Positions 25,830 to 33,471 of a DNA stretch of 64,000 nt are shown here, one piece after another. Origin of the DNA: Chitinophaga sp. CB10 (GTDB taxonomy: Bacteria; Bacteroidota; Bacteroidia; Chitinophagales; Chitinophagaceae). A program made the translations under genes and the position numbers. The stretch lies in NCBI GenBank assembly GCA_001870995.2, contig MLAV02000019.1, positions 1 through 64,000 of the forward strand. The letters are read 5' to 3'. The notes below the pieces were generated by a model. The model was not told the origin of the DNA. It saw only the letters and a program-made list of their open reading frames with translations, and did no database searches. Within the stretch, counting starts at the first letter, position 1, and each line of letters starts with the position of its first letter.

Positions 25830-26478
25830 GCGGCCTGGATGGAGCGGCCAGGACTGAGCTTGTCTGGACTGAGTGGTCTATGCTGAGTGGCCTGGACTGA
25901 TCGACCCAAGCGACCGCTCAGCCCAGGTCTGGGCGGTCCCGAACTGAGCAGTCCGGCCGAGCGGTCTGGATTGAGCTGTCTGGGTTGAGCGACCCAAATC
26001 TAACCGGCCCGGAACTGGGTGGTCCCGAACTGAGCGGTCCGGCTGAGCGGTCTACAACTAACTGACCCAGAGTTGAGTAGTCCCGCACCGATGGAAGCGG
26101 CTAACCGACCTACAGCTAATCGACCCAGGGTCGAGTAGTCAAGAACCGAGCGGTCCGGCTGAGCGACCTACAGCTAACCGACCCAGGGTTGAGTAGTCCC
26201 GCACCGAGCGAAGCGGCTGACCGACCCACACCTAACCGACCCACGGTTGAGTGGTCCCCAACAGAGCGGTCCTGAACTGAGCGCGCCACGGCAGAGCAGT
26301 CAAAACTGAGCAGTTGAGGCTGTGCAGCCTGGCTGATTTACCCAGAGCGAAGCGGCTGACCGACCCACAGCTGACCGCCCCAGGGCAGAGTGGTCCCGAA
26401 CCGAGCGCCCAGGACTTAGCCACCCAGTTCTGATTGGTCAGAACTAAACGCTCTTGAACAAAGCGACCCTAAGTTTCG
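25826..26478. repeat. GC-rich satellite-like array of degenerate 14-15 bp monomers
   Basis: About 40 diverged monomers of 13-16 bp begin at the DoxX-like stop codon. Representative units are GAACTGAGCGGTCC, GGCTGAGCGGTCTA, CAGCTAACCGACCCA and GGGTTGAGTAGTCCC. A higher-order block of five or six monomers, including the odd unit GCACCGAGCGAAGCGGCTGA, recurs at about 26028-26137 and 26151-26251, and fragments recur at 26340-26400. Unit length varies, so no reading frame is maintained; a 63-codon minus-strand ORF inside it is spurious. Confidence 0.85.
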
Positions 26479-26506
26479 CTTTGATGGTAGTAAATACCGG
26501 CGGGCT

Positions 26507-26695
26507 TTGGCCCATCCAACGGCAGTTTATAGGCATATGGCAAGCCGGGTACACCTGCTCCGAATAGCAAGCAAACAAATTTCACAAAGCCATCTGCCGC
26601 TGATCGCCGATACAACACGGGAGTCTCTTCCATTCAATGGCAAATTAGAGCCATCCGGCAGCTGGATTCACCAACTCCGGGATAGCCAGCAATAA
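26507..26695 (+). other. Uncertain short ORF in a gene-poor stretch
   Basis: A 62-codon ORF (MAHPTAVYRHMASRVHL and onward) lies in the gap 26480-26807. It has no promoter, no recognised family and no partner. The minus strand over the same bases shows protein-like but interrupted frames, so this may be the decayed end of a gene or a dispersed intergenic repeat. Recorded only so the gap is described; the rest of the gap shows nothing. Confidence 0.2.
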
Positions 26696-26807
26696 ACCGG
26701 CAAATCAAATTCTTTTGCTTCAAATCCTTTCAGCGGTGTGCATTCCACATTGCTGAAAGGATAAATTACGTTCACCACATATCTAATCTCCTCTCCTTTA
26801 AGATCTT

Positions 26808-27350
26808 CTACTTATCCGGCGCCAGGTCAAGGCACATCATACGCGTACGCTCCTGCACATCCAATTCCGTAACGAATTTGAAACCCAGCTTTTCATAAAA
26901 CCGGATTGACTCCCTATACGCATCCACTGTGACCAGCTTACACGCGCAAAGAGCATTTTGTTCAATGGCCATTCCAATTACGTAATCTACAATTCGCCGG
27001 CCCATACCACCGGTTTGCCAGCTTTTAGCTACCGCCAGCCTGCCTATTTTAATAGCCGGCAGTTCCTTCAGGTGACGTTTGGAATGGGTCAGCATCCCGG
27101 AAAAAAATTTCTTGTAGGCTGAACGGGAGGGAAAATCTTCCGGCTTCAACTTGAGATTATCACAAAAGATGCTGAAGTAAGCGATGATCTGCTGCTCACT
27201 TTGGCATATATACGTGGTGGCAAGATGGGAGGTATGATATAATAAAGCCTTTTCTGCCAGAAAAGAATTAAGCGTATCATCTCCGCAATCGAAAGGTCTG
27301 AGCTGACTTTTATCTTCCAGCTTTACTAATGATAATTGGCTAACCTGCAT
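26808..27350 (-). CDS. GNAT acetyltransferase, toxin-like
   Basis: 180 residues from MQVSQLSLVK. It begins with the LRPFDCGDDTLNSFL pattern, has an acetyl-CoA loop WQTGGMGRRIVDYV, and ends with VDAYRESIRFYEKLGFK. This FDCG...L..FL type of GNAT includes TacT-like tRNA-acetylating toxins as well as ordinary acetyltransferases. A small charged protein is encoded 106 bases upstream on the same strand, but it is not the usual ribbon-helix-helix DUF1778 antitoxin, so the toxin assignment is tentative. Confidence 0.75.
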   Translation of the reverse strand: MQVSQLSLVKLEDKSQLRPFDCGDDTLNSFLAEKALLYHTSHLATTYICQSEQQIIAYFSIFCDNLKLKPEDFPSRSAYKKFFSGMLTHSKRHLKELPAIKIGRLAVAKSWQTGGMGRRIVDYVIGMAIEQNALCACKLVTVDAYRESIRFYEKLGFKFVTELDVQERTRMMCLDLAPDK

Positions 27351-27456
27351 ACGGAAGGTTTTACAGTGGATTAACAAAATTGCCAACATCAAGAAGGGAA
27401 TGGGTAAAGCAGGGAATAACTGCTGCAGACAGTTATACTAAACAGGCAGGAGAATG

Positions 27457-27669
27457 CTACTTGCGAATAGCATTAAAAAACTCTTTCGCTTCCTGTATCT
27501 CTTTCAGCCTTTTTTCATCAAAGGGTTTAAAACTACGCAACTGCGCCTTAAAATATTCCAGTTGCTTACCGGAAATAATTGGTCGATACGGGGCTGGATT
27601 ACCTAATAAGTCATCCTCCACCACCGGCTCCGCCGGCCTCCTAAAAAACCTTTTCAAAAAACTAAACAT
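27457..27669 (-). CDS. Small charged protein upstream of the GNAT gene
   Basis: 70 residues from MFSFLKRFFRRP (ATG at 27669). An amphipathic basic N-terminus is followed by a proline-rich middle (GNPAPYRPIISGKQL) and a helical K/E-rich end (KRLKEIQEAKEFFNAIRK). No family was recognised. It precedes the GNAT gene by 106 bases on the same strand and could be its partner or antitoxin (inference). A longer start at 27714 adds 15 residues without support. Confidence 0.5.
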   Translation of the reverse strand: MFSFLKRFFRRPAEPVVEDDLLGNPAPYRPIISGKQLEYFKAQLRSFKPFDEKRLKEIQEAKEFFNAIRK

Positions 27670-27819
27670 GGAGTATAAATTTTGTTGTAAACAATGTACT
27701 AACAAATTTAGCACTCCTAATGAATCTACAAAATATTTTTTTCAACAATCAACCAGCTGAAACCCTTTACTGATAATACTATTATCAAATTGATCACGCT
27801 ATGCTCAAAGTTAAAAATC

Positions 27820-28677
27820 TTAGCAATTTGAAAACTCCACCTTCACCTTCTGCTTGCGAAACGCAGATGGATTTACACCATTATGCTTCTTAAACAAACG
27901 GGTTAAATGACTCTCATCCGCGAAGTTCAACTCCCAGGCAATTTCATTTATTCGCATGCTGCTGTGCAACAACCGCGTTTCCACCAGCTTCAGCTTGTAC
28001 TGCATAATATAATCCTGCATGCTCTTACCCGCATGCTTCTTGAAATAACGCCCCAGGTAATTCACTGACACGCCCACCTGGTCCGCCATCTTCTCGGCCT
28101 TCAGCTTCTCCGGCTCGTAAATGTTGGATTGTATATAATGCACAATATCCTGGAAAGTGCGATCCGCCTGCTGCGGCAGGCTGGCCGGTAAGCGCAGCGC
28201 AATGTTCCTTGCTACTATCGAAATCAATGTATTCACGAGCTGACAAATAATCTCCTGCTTGTACAGCGACTCCCCATTATGCTCCCGCTGCAACGCCTCC
28301 ACTAAATGCTGCACCAGCGGCTTGTCCGACGATAAATGCAAAATACAACCAGGCGCATGCCCCGCATGATGCAGGATGAACTCCATCTGCTGTATCCACG
28401 CCTTGCGGTCGGTTAACTCCTTAATATAAATATCCGTGAAACGCAGAAAGAAAAATTTCGTCGTTTCCTCCACGGTGAAGGAATGACTGTCCGCCGGCGT
28501 CAACAGGAACAAATGCCCCGGGCCATACTTAAACTGGTTCTCATTCACCCGCTGAATGCCCCTCCCCTCCACGATAAATACCAACTCAAAGAAATTATGT
28601 AAGTGCGCCTCCATCGGACATTCATCCGTTACCAACTCCCGTATCTCAAATGGCTGAAAAATATTGTTCCTGTACAT
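27820..28677 (-). CDS. AraC-family transcriptional regulator with cupin N-terminus
   Basis: 285 residues. N-terminal cupin-like sensing domain (about 1-140: AHLHNFFELVFIVEGRG; HLFLLTPADSHSFTV) and C-terminal double helix-turn-helix (about 180-280: MADQVGVSVNYLGRYFKKHAGKSMQDYI; INEIAWELNFADESHLTRLFKKH). It is divergent from the quinone reductase gene at 28769, which is its most likely target. Confidence 0.92.
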   Translation of the reverse strand: MYRNNIFQPFEIRELVTDECPMEAHLHNFFELVFIVEGRGIQRVNENQFKYGPGHLFLLTPADSHSFTVEETTKFFFLRFTDIYIKELTDRKAWIQQMEFILHHAGHAPGCILHLSSDKPLVQHLVEALQREHNGESLYKQEIICQLVNTLISIVARNIALRLPASLPQQADRTFQDIVHYIQSNIYEPEKLKAEKMADQVGVSVNYLGRYFKKHAGKSMQDYIMQYKLKLVETRLLHSSMRINEIAWELNFADESHLTRLFKKHNGVNPSAFRKQKVKVEFSNC

Positions 28678-28693
28678 CTAAAGCAATTTTATA

Positions 28694-28726
28694 CAAAATT
28701 ATAGTAAAATCATTCAAGAAAACAAA
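28694..28726 (-). promoter_or_regulatory. Promoter of the AraC-family gene
   Basis: Minus strand: TTTG (28723-28726), a 21-base spacer, then TAATTTTG (28694-28701). Both boxes match the Bacteroidota consensus. The leader would be about 10 bases. Confidence 0.6.
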
Positions 28727-28768
28727 GGTTTTAATTGTACAATTTTACACTCTCAAAGATATACAATT

Positions 28769-29518
28769 ATGAACATTTTAATAGTATTTGCTCATCCGGA
28801 GCCCCGCTCCCTCAACGGCGCCCTCAAAAACGCCGCCGTCAGCTTCCTCGAAGCCGCCGGCCACAAGGTAATCGTATCCGACCTCTATCAGCAAAAATGG
28901 AAAGCCCAGGCCGATGGCAGCGATTTCCTCCAGTACACGGAGGATCAGCGACTCATCGTGGCGCAGGCCGCCAAAGAAGCCTACCAGCGAGGATTACAGT
29001 CGCCGGACATCACCGCCGAACAGGAGAAAGTCCTCTGGGCGGACCTCATCATCTTCCAGTTCCCCCTCTGGTGGTTCAGCATGCCGGCCATTATGAAAGG
29101 CTGGGTCGACCGCGTTTTCACCAACGGCTTCGGGTACGGCATCGGCCAACGCTATGGCGGCGGAAAACTCGCCGGCAAAAAAGGTATGCTGCTCATCACC
29201 ACCGGTGGCGATGCCAATACCTTTAGCGAAAGAGGCATCCATGGCAACATCCACGACCTGCTCTTCCCCATCCACCACGGTATCATGTGGTTTACCGGCA
29301 TGGCCGCATTACCGCCATTCCTGGTGCATAGCGCCAACCACCTGAGTGAATCAGCTATTAATAAAGCGATAGAGGACTTAAAGGAGAGATTATCCACATT
29401 GGAAACCACGGCCACCATCCCGTATTATTCCGTGCCCAATGGAGATTATGACGAGCAAAATTTACTAAAACCGCATTTGCATCTCCCCCAAACAAAACTG
29501 GAAATGCATGTACAGTAA
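28769..29518 (+). CDS. NAD(P)H dehydrogenase (quinone), NQO1/KefF-like flavodoxin fold
   Basis: 249 residues: ILIVFAHPEPRSLNGALKNAA phosphate-binding start, VSDLYQQKW, then ADLIIFQFPLWWFSMPAIMKGWVDRVF, the flavin/substrate segment, and LLITTGGDANTFS. Members are FMN/FAD enzymes that reduce quinones or azo/nitro compounds by two electrons. It is divergent from an AraC regulator with a 91-base shared control region, consistent with inducible detoxification. Confidence 0.9.
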   Translation: MNILIVFAHPEPRSLNGALKNAAVSFLEAAGHKVIVSDLYQQKWKAQADGSDFLQYTEDQRLIVAQAAKEAYQRGLQSPDITAEQEKVLWADLIIFQFPLWWFSMPAIMKGWVDRVFTNGFGYGIGQRYGGGKLAGKKGMLLITTGGDANTFSERGIHGNIHDLLFPIHHGIMWFTGMAALPPFLVHSANHLSESAINKAIEDLKERLSTLETTATIPYYSVPNGDYDEQNLLKPHLHLPQTKLEMHVQ

Positions 29519-29526
29519 GCTTTCAC

Positions 29527-29558
29527 AGCAACCGTTGCCAGCCCGGGCAATGGTTGCT
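29527..29558. terminator. Hairpin between convergent quinone reductase and bufC-like genes
   Basis: AGCAACCGTTGCC (29527-29539) pairs with GGCAATGGTTGCT (29546-29558) with one wobble and a 6-base loop, followed on the plus strand by AAGCTTTT. The 3' arm overlaps the stop codon of the minus-strand gene, so it can serve mainly the plus-strand gene. Confidence 0.6.
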
Positions 29559-30309
29559 AAGCTTTTATAAAACCAAGCAAGACCTGCTTTTCCTGCAAAT
29601 GCCGCAGGAAGGCAATCGTATCCTCCTGCAACGCCGGCGTCACCGCGATATTTAACTGCGGCGCATAACTGAGTATATCCGTCAACGTTATACCTGCCAG
29701 CAGCTGCTCAGTTACAAACGCCAGCCAGGGCGATAACTCCGTAAAATGAATATCTCCCGTATCTGGCAGCCGGTACACCAGCACAAAATAAGCTCCCTGC
29801 TGCTGCAGTATCTTCCTGCGGGAGGTTTCCCGGTGAACGGGGTATTTCAACTGCAATAACCGGTATTCCTGGTTAAACGCCAGCTGGTCCAACAACCAGC
29901 TCCCCGTGGCAACATAAGCCGGTGGCGGTACATCCTCCATATTGAACAATTCCATCTCCGCCCATTCAAAACTCAATAAATCGTGCAGATAGGGAATATC
30001 ATACTTTTCCTCCCAGCTGTTCTCCACCGCGCAGGTATAAAAATCCAACGGCAGTTTCCACACCTGGTAAGCCGTACAGGTATGCGTGCTGAAGAACTGA
30101 TATACCATCCGTTCCCACTTCTTCCGGGGCAGGTTCGCAAAGGCAATGGGGAAGCCCGTTTCCAGCGTATCCTTCACCACGTTGTACACCAGGCGCCGGT
30201 AATGGGCCATGGCCGCGGGCCGCACACCAGGGATCTTTACCTGCCTGCCCGTGCGGATGAAATGTGAAAAATCCTGCTGTATCTTATATGTTTCAGCTGA
30301 CAGTTTCAT
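29557..30309 (-). CDS. DUF2063 family partner protein of the MNIO enzyme (BufC/HvfC-like)
   Basis: 250 residues from MKLSAETYKI. The N-terminal DUF2063-type domain (about 5-95) shows QDFSHFIRTG, MAHYRRLVYNVV and TLETGFPIAFANL. The C-terminal part (about 100-250) resembles the partner domain of these proteins (HDLLSFEWAEMELFN). In bufferin-type pathways this protein helps the DUF692 enzyme act on the precursor. Its start overlaps the MNIO gene stop by 17 bases, supporting tight coupling. Last gene of the operon. Confidence 0.82.
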   Translation of the reverse strand: MKLSAETYKIQQDFSHFIRTGRQVKIPGVRPAAMAHYRRLVYNVVKDTLETGFPIAFANLPRKKWERMVYQFFSTHTCTAYQVWKLPLDFYTCAVENSWEEKYDIPYLHDLLSFEWAEMELFNMEDVPPPAYVATGSWLLDQLAFNQEYRLLQLKYPVHRETSRRKILQQQGAYFVLVYRLPDTGDIHFTELSPWLAFVTEQLLAGITLTDILSYAPQLNIAVTPALQEDTIAFLRHLQEKQVLLGFIKA

Positions 30310-31120
30310 AGCGCGCATGCCAGTGTTGTTGACAAATATTTTTCAACCGCTGCAACTCTCCGTTTAACTCCTCCAGCTGCGGAATATTGTAATCCCGCTC
30401 CAGCAACACCGGCACAGGATGTAAACGCTGCGCCGTCCAGTCAAACAGCTCGTACACCGGGTCTATTATCGGCTGCCCGTGGGTATCGATGATCAGGTCC
30501 GGCGCTACCTGCTCATGGCCCGCCATATGGATATAGGCCACCTTGTCTAGCGGCAGCTGACGGATAAATTCCCTGGCGTCATACCCGTGATTAAAGGCAT
30601 TTACATAAATGTTGTTTACATCCAGCAACAACTGGCAACCACTTGTCTTCACGATCTCCCGGATAAAATCCAGTTCGCTCATTTCCGCCGCCACCGGCGT
30701 GTAGTACGATACGATCTCCATCACCAGCGGCCGCTGCAGGTAATCCTGCACCTGCCCTATGCGCCCGGATATATGCTGCACCGCATCCCTGCGAAACGGT
30801 ATGGGCAACAGGTCGTACATATGCGCATTATCACATTTGGAATAACTCAGGTGTTCGGAATACAACTGCACCTGGTATTCTTCCAGAAAAGATTTTACAT
30901 ACCGGAGGAAATCCATGTCCAGCGGCTCTGGGCTCCCGATAGACAAAGAGAGGCCATGACATAACACCGGGTATTGCTCTACCGCCTTATGCAACTGCTT
31001 TTTCCAATATCCCCCAATGTTCATCCAGTTTTCCGGTGCAAACTCAATAAAATCGGGCTTTATGCGTTCGCCTTGTAGGAGCGCCGCGGCAAAGTCCCTG
31101 CGAAATCCGATACCAACCAT
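30293..31120 (-). CDS. DUF692 multinuclear non-haem iron oxidase (MNIO, BufB/HvfB-like)
   Basis: 275 residues with the TIM-barrel DUF692 motifs in order: FIEFAPENWMNIGG (24-37), HGLSLSIG (55-62), SEHLSY (88-93), LLLDVNNIYVNAFNHG (164-179), IHMAGH (197-202), DTHG (212-215) and LLERDYNIP (239-247). These hold the histidine, aspartate and glutamate iron ligands. MNIOs use O2 to rearrange cysteine residues of RiPP precursors. The usual E-N-x-S strand reads MEIVSYY here (E135), an unusual substitution. It is 68 bases downstream of the cysteine-rich precursor gene. Confidence 0.9.
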   Translation of the reverse strand: MVGIGFRRDFAAALLQGERIKPDFIEFAPENWMNIGGYWKKQLHKAVEQYPVLCHGLSLSIGSPEPLDMDFLRYVKSFLEEYQVQLYSEHLSYSKCDNAHMYDLLPIPFRRDAVQHISGRIGQVQDYLQRPLVMEIVSYYTPVAAEMSELDFIREIVKTSGCQLLLDVNNIYVNAFNHGYDAREFIRQLPLDKVAYIHMAGHEQVAPDLIIDTHGQPIIDPVYELFDWTAQRLHPVPVLLERDYNIPQLEELNGELQRLKNICQQHWHARYETVS

Positions 31121-31188
31121 GCTTCAGGTTTTAAGCGTACAAGAAAAGCAGGAAGCGCTGCTGCAATAGCAACGCTTCCCGTGGTCAA

Positions 31189-31536
31189 TTATTTACCGGC
31201 GCCGGTGGAATCCTTTCCTTTCTTAGCCTTGTCTTTGGTTTTACCTTTTTCCTTTACGCCGCCTTTTTTGCCACCGCATTTTCCCTCTCCGCATTTTCCT
31301 TCGCCGCATTTGCCCTCCTTGGATTTCATGGTGGAATCCTTGGTGGCGCCGCAGGCCAACTCTATACTGTTAGCATGGTTAGTAACACCTGTTAACGCAG
31401 TACGTACCGCTGCGCCATTGCCCATGTCGGCATAATTTACAGGATTGGCACTGGCAAAGGTCGTCAGGCCCATGATAGCGCCTGCTACCAATGAACCACT
31501 AAACAGTACTTTCTTGCTGATTTTTTTGTTTTCCAT
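31189..31536 (-). CDS. Bufferin-like RiPP precursor with three EGKCG repeats
   Basis: 115 residues. A long N-terminal signal-like segment (about 8-30, VLFSGSLVAGAIMGLTTFASA) is followed by a linker with one cysteine (C62), then EGKCG repeated three times in direct succession (74-88; C77, C82, C87), and a lysine/glycine-rich tail. EGKC(G) cysteines are the sites changed by DUF692 enzymes in bufferin and ChrA-type peptides, and the resulting heterocycles bind copper. The cysteine content, signal segment and adjacent MNIO and DUF2063 genes support this role; the modification itself is inferred. Confidence 0.85.
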   Translation of the reverse strand: MENKKISKKVLFSGSLVAGAIMGLTTFASANPVNYADMGNGAAVRTALTGVTNHANSIELACGATKDSTMKSKEGKCGEGKCGEGKCGGKKGGVKEKGKTKDKAKKGKDSTGAGK

Positions 31537-31648
31537 GTTGGGAGATTTAATGATGAATTACAGATGTGAAAATATAAAGATTAGGATTCCTAATTATTAA
31601 CAATGAATACACGCCGCTTTTTAAGCACAGGCTTTTAAAAAAATATTT

Positions 31649-31918
31649 TTATAAATCTATTTTTTGGGAGATAATTAATTCCCATTCCGCTTTAACCTGC
31701 GCGTCCAGGGTCAAACTTTCGTCATGCTGCAGGAGCTGCTCAGTAGCTGCTGCTATTATGCGGCCCTGTTTCATAAACCTGCGGCAATATTTGCAGTACA
31801 ACAGGTGCAGGCCTAACCCGAACCGTTCCCGGAAGCTCAGCTTTTCCTGTAGTCGTTTTTCAGCCAGCAAAGTAGCGTCTTTACAACAGGGCGGCCAGCC
31901 ATGTTTATGTGTATCCAT
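31649..31918 (-). CDS. Small zinc-binding anti-sigma factor
   Basis: 89 residues, soluble. The ZAS-type H-x3-C-x2-C motif is present (H38, C42, C45 in HLLYCKYC), with a further CC pair at 11-12. The helix LSFRERFGLGLHLL before it is typical of small anti-sigma factors in Bacteroidota. It starts within the sigma gene stop (TAATG overlap at 31918), so the pair is translationally coupled. The cysteine-based zinc site suggests release of the sigma on thiol oxidation or metal stress (inference). The precursor gene follows after 112 bases. Confidence 0.78.
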   Translation of the reverse strand: MDTHKHGWPPCCKDATLLAEKRLQEKLSFRERFGLGLHLLYCKYCRRFMKQGRIIAAATEQLLQHDESLTLDAQVKAEWELIISQKIDL

Positions 31919-32472
31919 TACTTTAACCAGTTTTTTTCCAGGCAGCTGCGCAGGTGCAGCCTGGCCCTGTGCATGAGCACCCAGTAGTTAGACGGGCTTA
32001 TGGACAGTTCCTTACAAATTTCTTCGGATTTTTTTTCTTCCAGGTATTTGAGGTTAATCACCGCCTGACCGAGGCCGTTCAATTTCCGGATGCAGGCGCG
32101 CAATATCCGGTAGAACTCATTTTGCTCGCCCGGCGCAGGCCAGGGCTGGGGAGCGGCCTCTTTCCGCCAATGCCCTTTTTCATCGAAAAAGGCGTCCTCC
32201 TCTTCCAGGCGCCCGAGGCTTACTACCTTGCCTTCCTTGCGGTAATGGTCAATGATCTTGTTTTTGAGGATGGCCAACAGCCAGTTGCGCTCGCTGCTAT
32301 GGCCCCTGAACTGGTCCGCCGACTGCAATGCCGATAAAAACGTGTCCTGTACCAGGTCCTGGGCTATTATCCGGTCGCTCACTCTTGCCATGGCAAAACG
32401 GAAAAAATCGTCCGCATACCTATTGACCCACTCCCTGGGAGATAAAGTACCGTTAACTGTTGTTTCGCTCAT
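31918..32472 (-). CDS. ECF RNA polymerase sigma factor of the RiPP operon
   Basis: 184 residues. Region 2 (YADDFFRFAMARVSDRIIAQDLVQDTFLSALQ) and region 4 (LNGLGQAVINLKYLEEKKSEEICKELSISPSNYWVLMHRAR) are clear. This is a sigma separate from the FecR-controlled ones. It heads the five-gene minus-strand operon with the anti-sigma, precursor, MNIO and DUF2063 genes, so it probably drives its own operon under stress. Confidence 0.92.
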   Translation of the reverse strand: MSETTVNGTLSPREWVNRYADDFFRFAMARVSDRIIAQDLVQDTFLSALQSADQFRGHSSERNWLLAILKNKIIDHYRKEGKVVSLGRLEEEDAFFDEKGHWRKEAAPQPWPAPGEQNEFYRILRACIRKLNGLGQAVINLKYLEEKKSEEICKELSISPSNYWVLMHRARLHLRSCLEKNWLK

Positions 32473-32478
32473 AAATAA

Positions 32479-32492
32479 CGCTGGTTCCAGCG
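32479..32492. promoter_or_regulatory. CGCTGG-TT-CCAGCG inverted repeat just upstream of the RiPP-operon sigma
   Basis: A 6-bp perfect inverted repeat with a 2-base centre starts 7 bases before the sigma start codon. It would sit in the leader and might sequester the ribosome site or bind a regulator. Confidence 0.4.
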
Positions 32493-32723
32493 GGTTATAC
32501 CTGTTTTGGGAAGATATTGCTGTACTTAGCTTACGGAAAATTAAAGGTTTTAGTTTGCTCCCTTTCGCAAAAAAATGTTAATAATCAGATTTGTACTATT
32601 TTTGGTCGACAGTAACCGGGAAAATTAGCGAATGTTAATCCGGATAATGAAATATAACGTACATCCATATACTATACCTTACGGGTAGTTTCAGGTGAAT
32701 TGCTAAAACTAATTTAACAGGCC

Positions 32724-33443
32724 ATGAACAATCAAACGCCTCCTGTAACTTCCACCTTCTTTGTTGCACTGGTGAAGGATTACCTGCGCGGACTCAAAAC
32801 AAAAGCGGAAGTATTTTCAGATATCACTCCTGTTCAGCCTGCCAGCACCCTGGCAGACGGCGAGGTAACGCAGGTAGTGATCGAAGCCGCCCGTGCAGTG
32901 AACGAAGATTTCTATGAGCAGCTCATCACCGAGATGGGCCATGCGGCGGATACCACTCCTACCAGGGCGGGTATGGTACACCAGTTGCAGGCGCTGCTCC
33001 AGGGCGCTATTTCCCGGAAGGACTTTATTGAATGGGCGACCTGGCATAACGAACCCGGTACGGACAATGGCGGCGGCTTTTTTGACGACGTGGCGGTGGA
33101 CTATTGCTGTACCCAGCTGTTGCCGAAAGCGGGCTATGAGCTTACAGAAGCGCAGCTGCAAAAGGCGCTGGCCATCTTCAGCAACCCCCATTACCAATCC
33201 CTGAAAGATAAAGTGGCGCTCGTTTTATTAACCGAACAGGAGCAGCAGCGTTTCCTCTTTTACCTGGGCGACTTCATACAGGGCCATACTTCTCCGGAGC
33301 AGCTGGACGTGTACCTGCTGAACAGGTTCGGCATGGATCACCACAGCTTCCCTTACATGCCGGCGTTGATTACCATTATGCACAACCCTGCCAAGCTGCC
33401 GGCATTACTGCAGGTAGCCATGAATGGCGCCTTATCCGAATAA
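32724..33443 (+). CDS. Conserved hypothetical protein, soluble
   Basis: 239 residues with no signal peptide or membrane span and no recognised family. It is largely helical, with acidic patches, and has FFDDVAVDYCCTQLLPKAGY and LFYLGDFIQGHTSPEQLD. It is the divergent neighbour of the RiPP-operon sigma (251-base gap) and convergent with the LuxE-like gene. A role in the stress response is possible but unsupported by motifs. Confidence 0.65.
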   Translation: MNNQTPPVTSTFFVALVKDYLRGLKTKAEVFSDITPVQPASTLADGEVTQVVIEAARAVNEDFYEQLITEMGHAADTTPTRAGMVHQLQALLQGAISRKDFIEWATWHNEPGTDNGGGFFDDVAVDYCCTQLLPKAGYELTEAQLQKALAIFSNPHYQSLKDKVALVLLTEQEQQRFLFYLGDFIQGHTSPEQLDVYLLNRFGMDHHSFPYMPALITIMHNPAKLPALLQVAMNGALSE

Positions 33444-33471
33444 AGGAACGGGATTTAACAAAGAAAGGGTC

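Noticed and set aside
26232..26423. 63-codon minus-strand ORF in the GC-rich array
   Set aside because: It lies entirely within degenerate repeat monomers whose lengths are not multiples of three.
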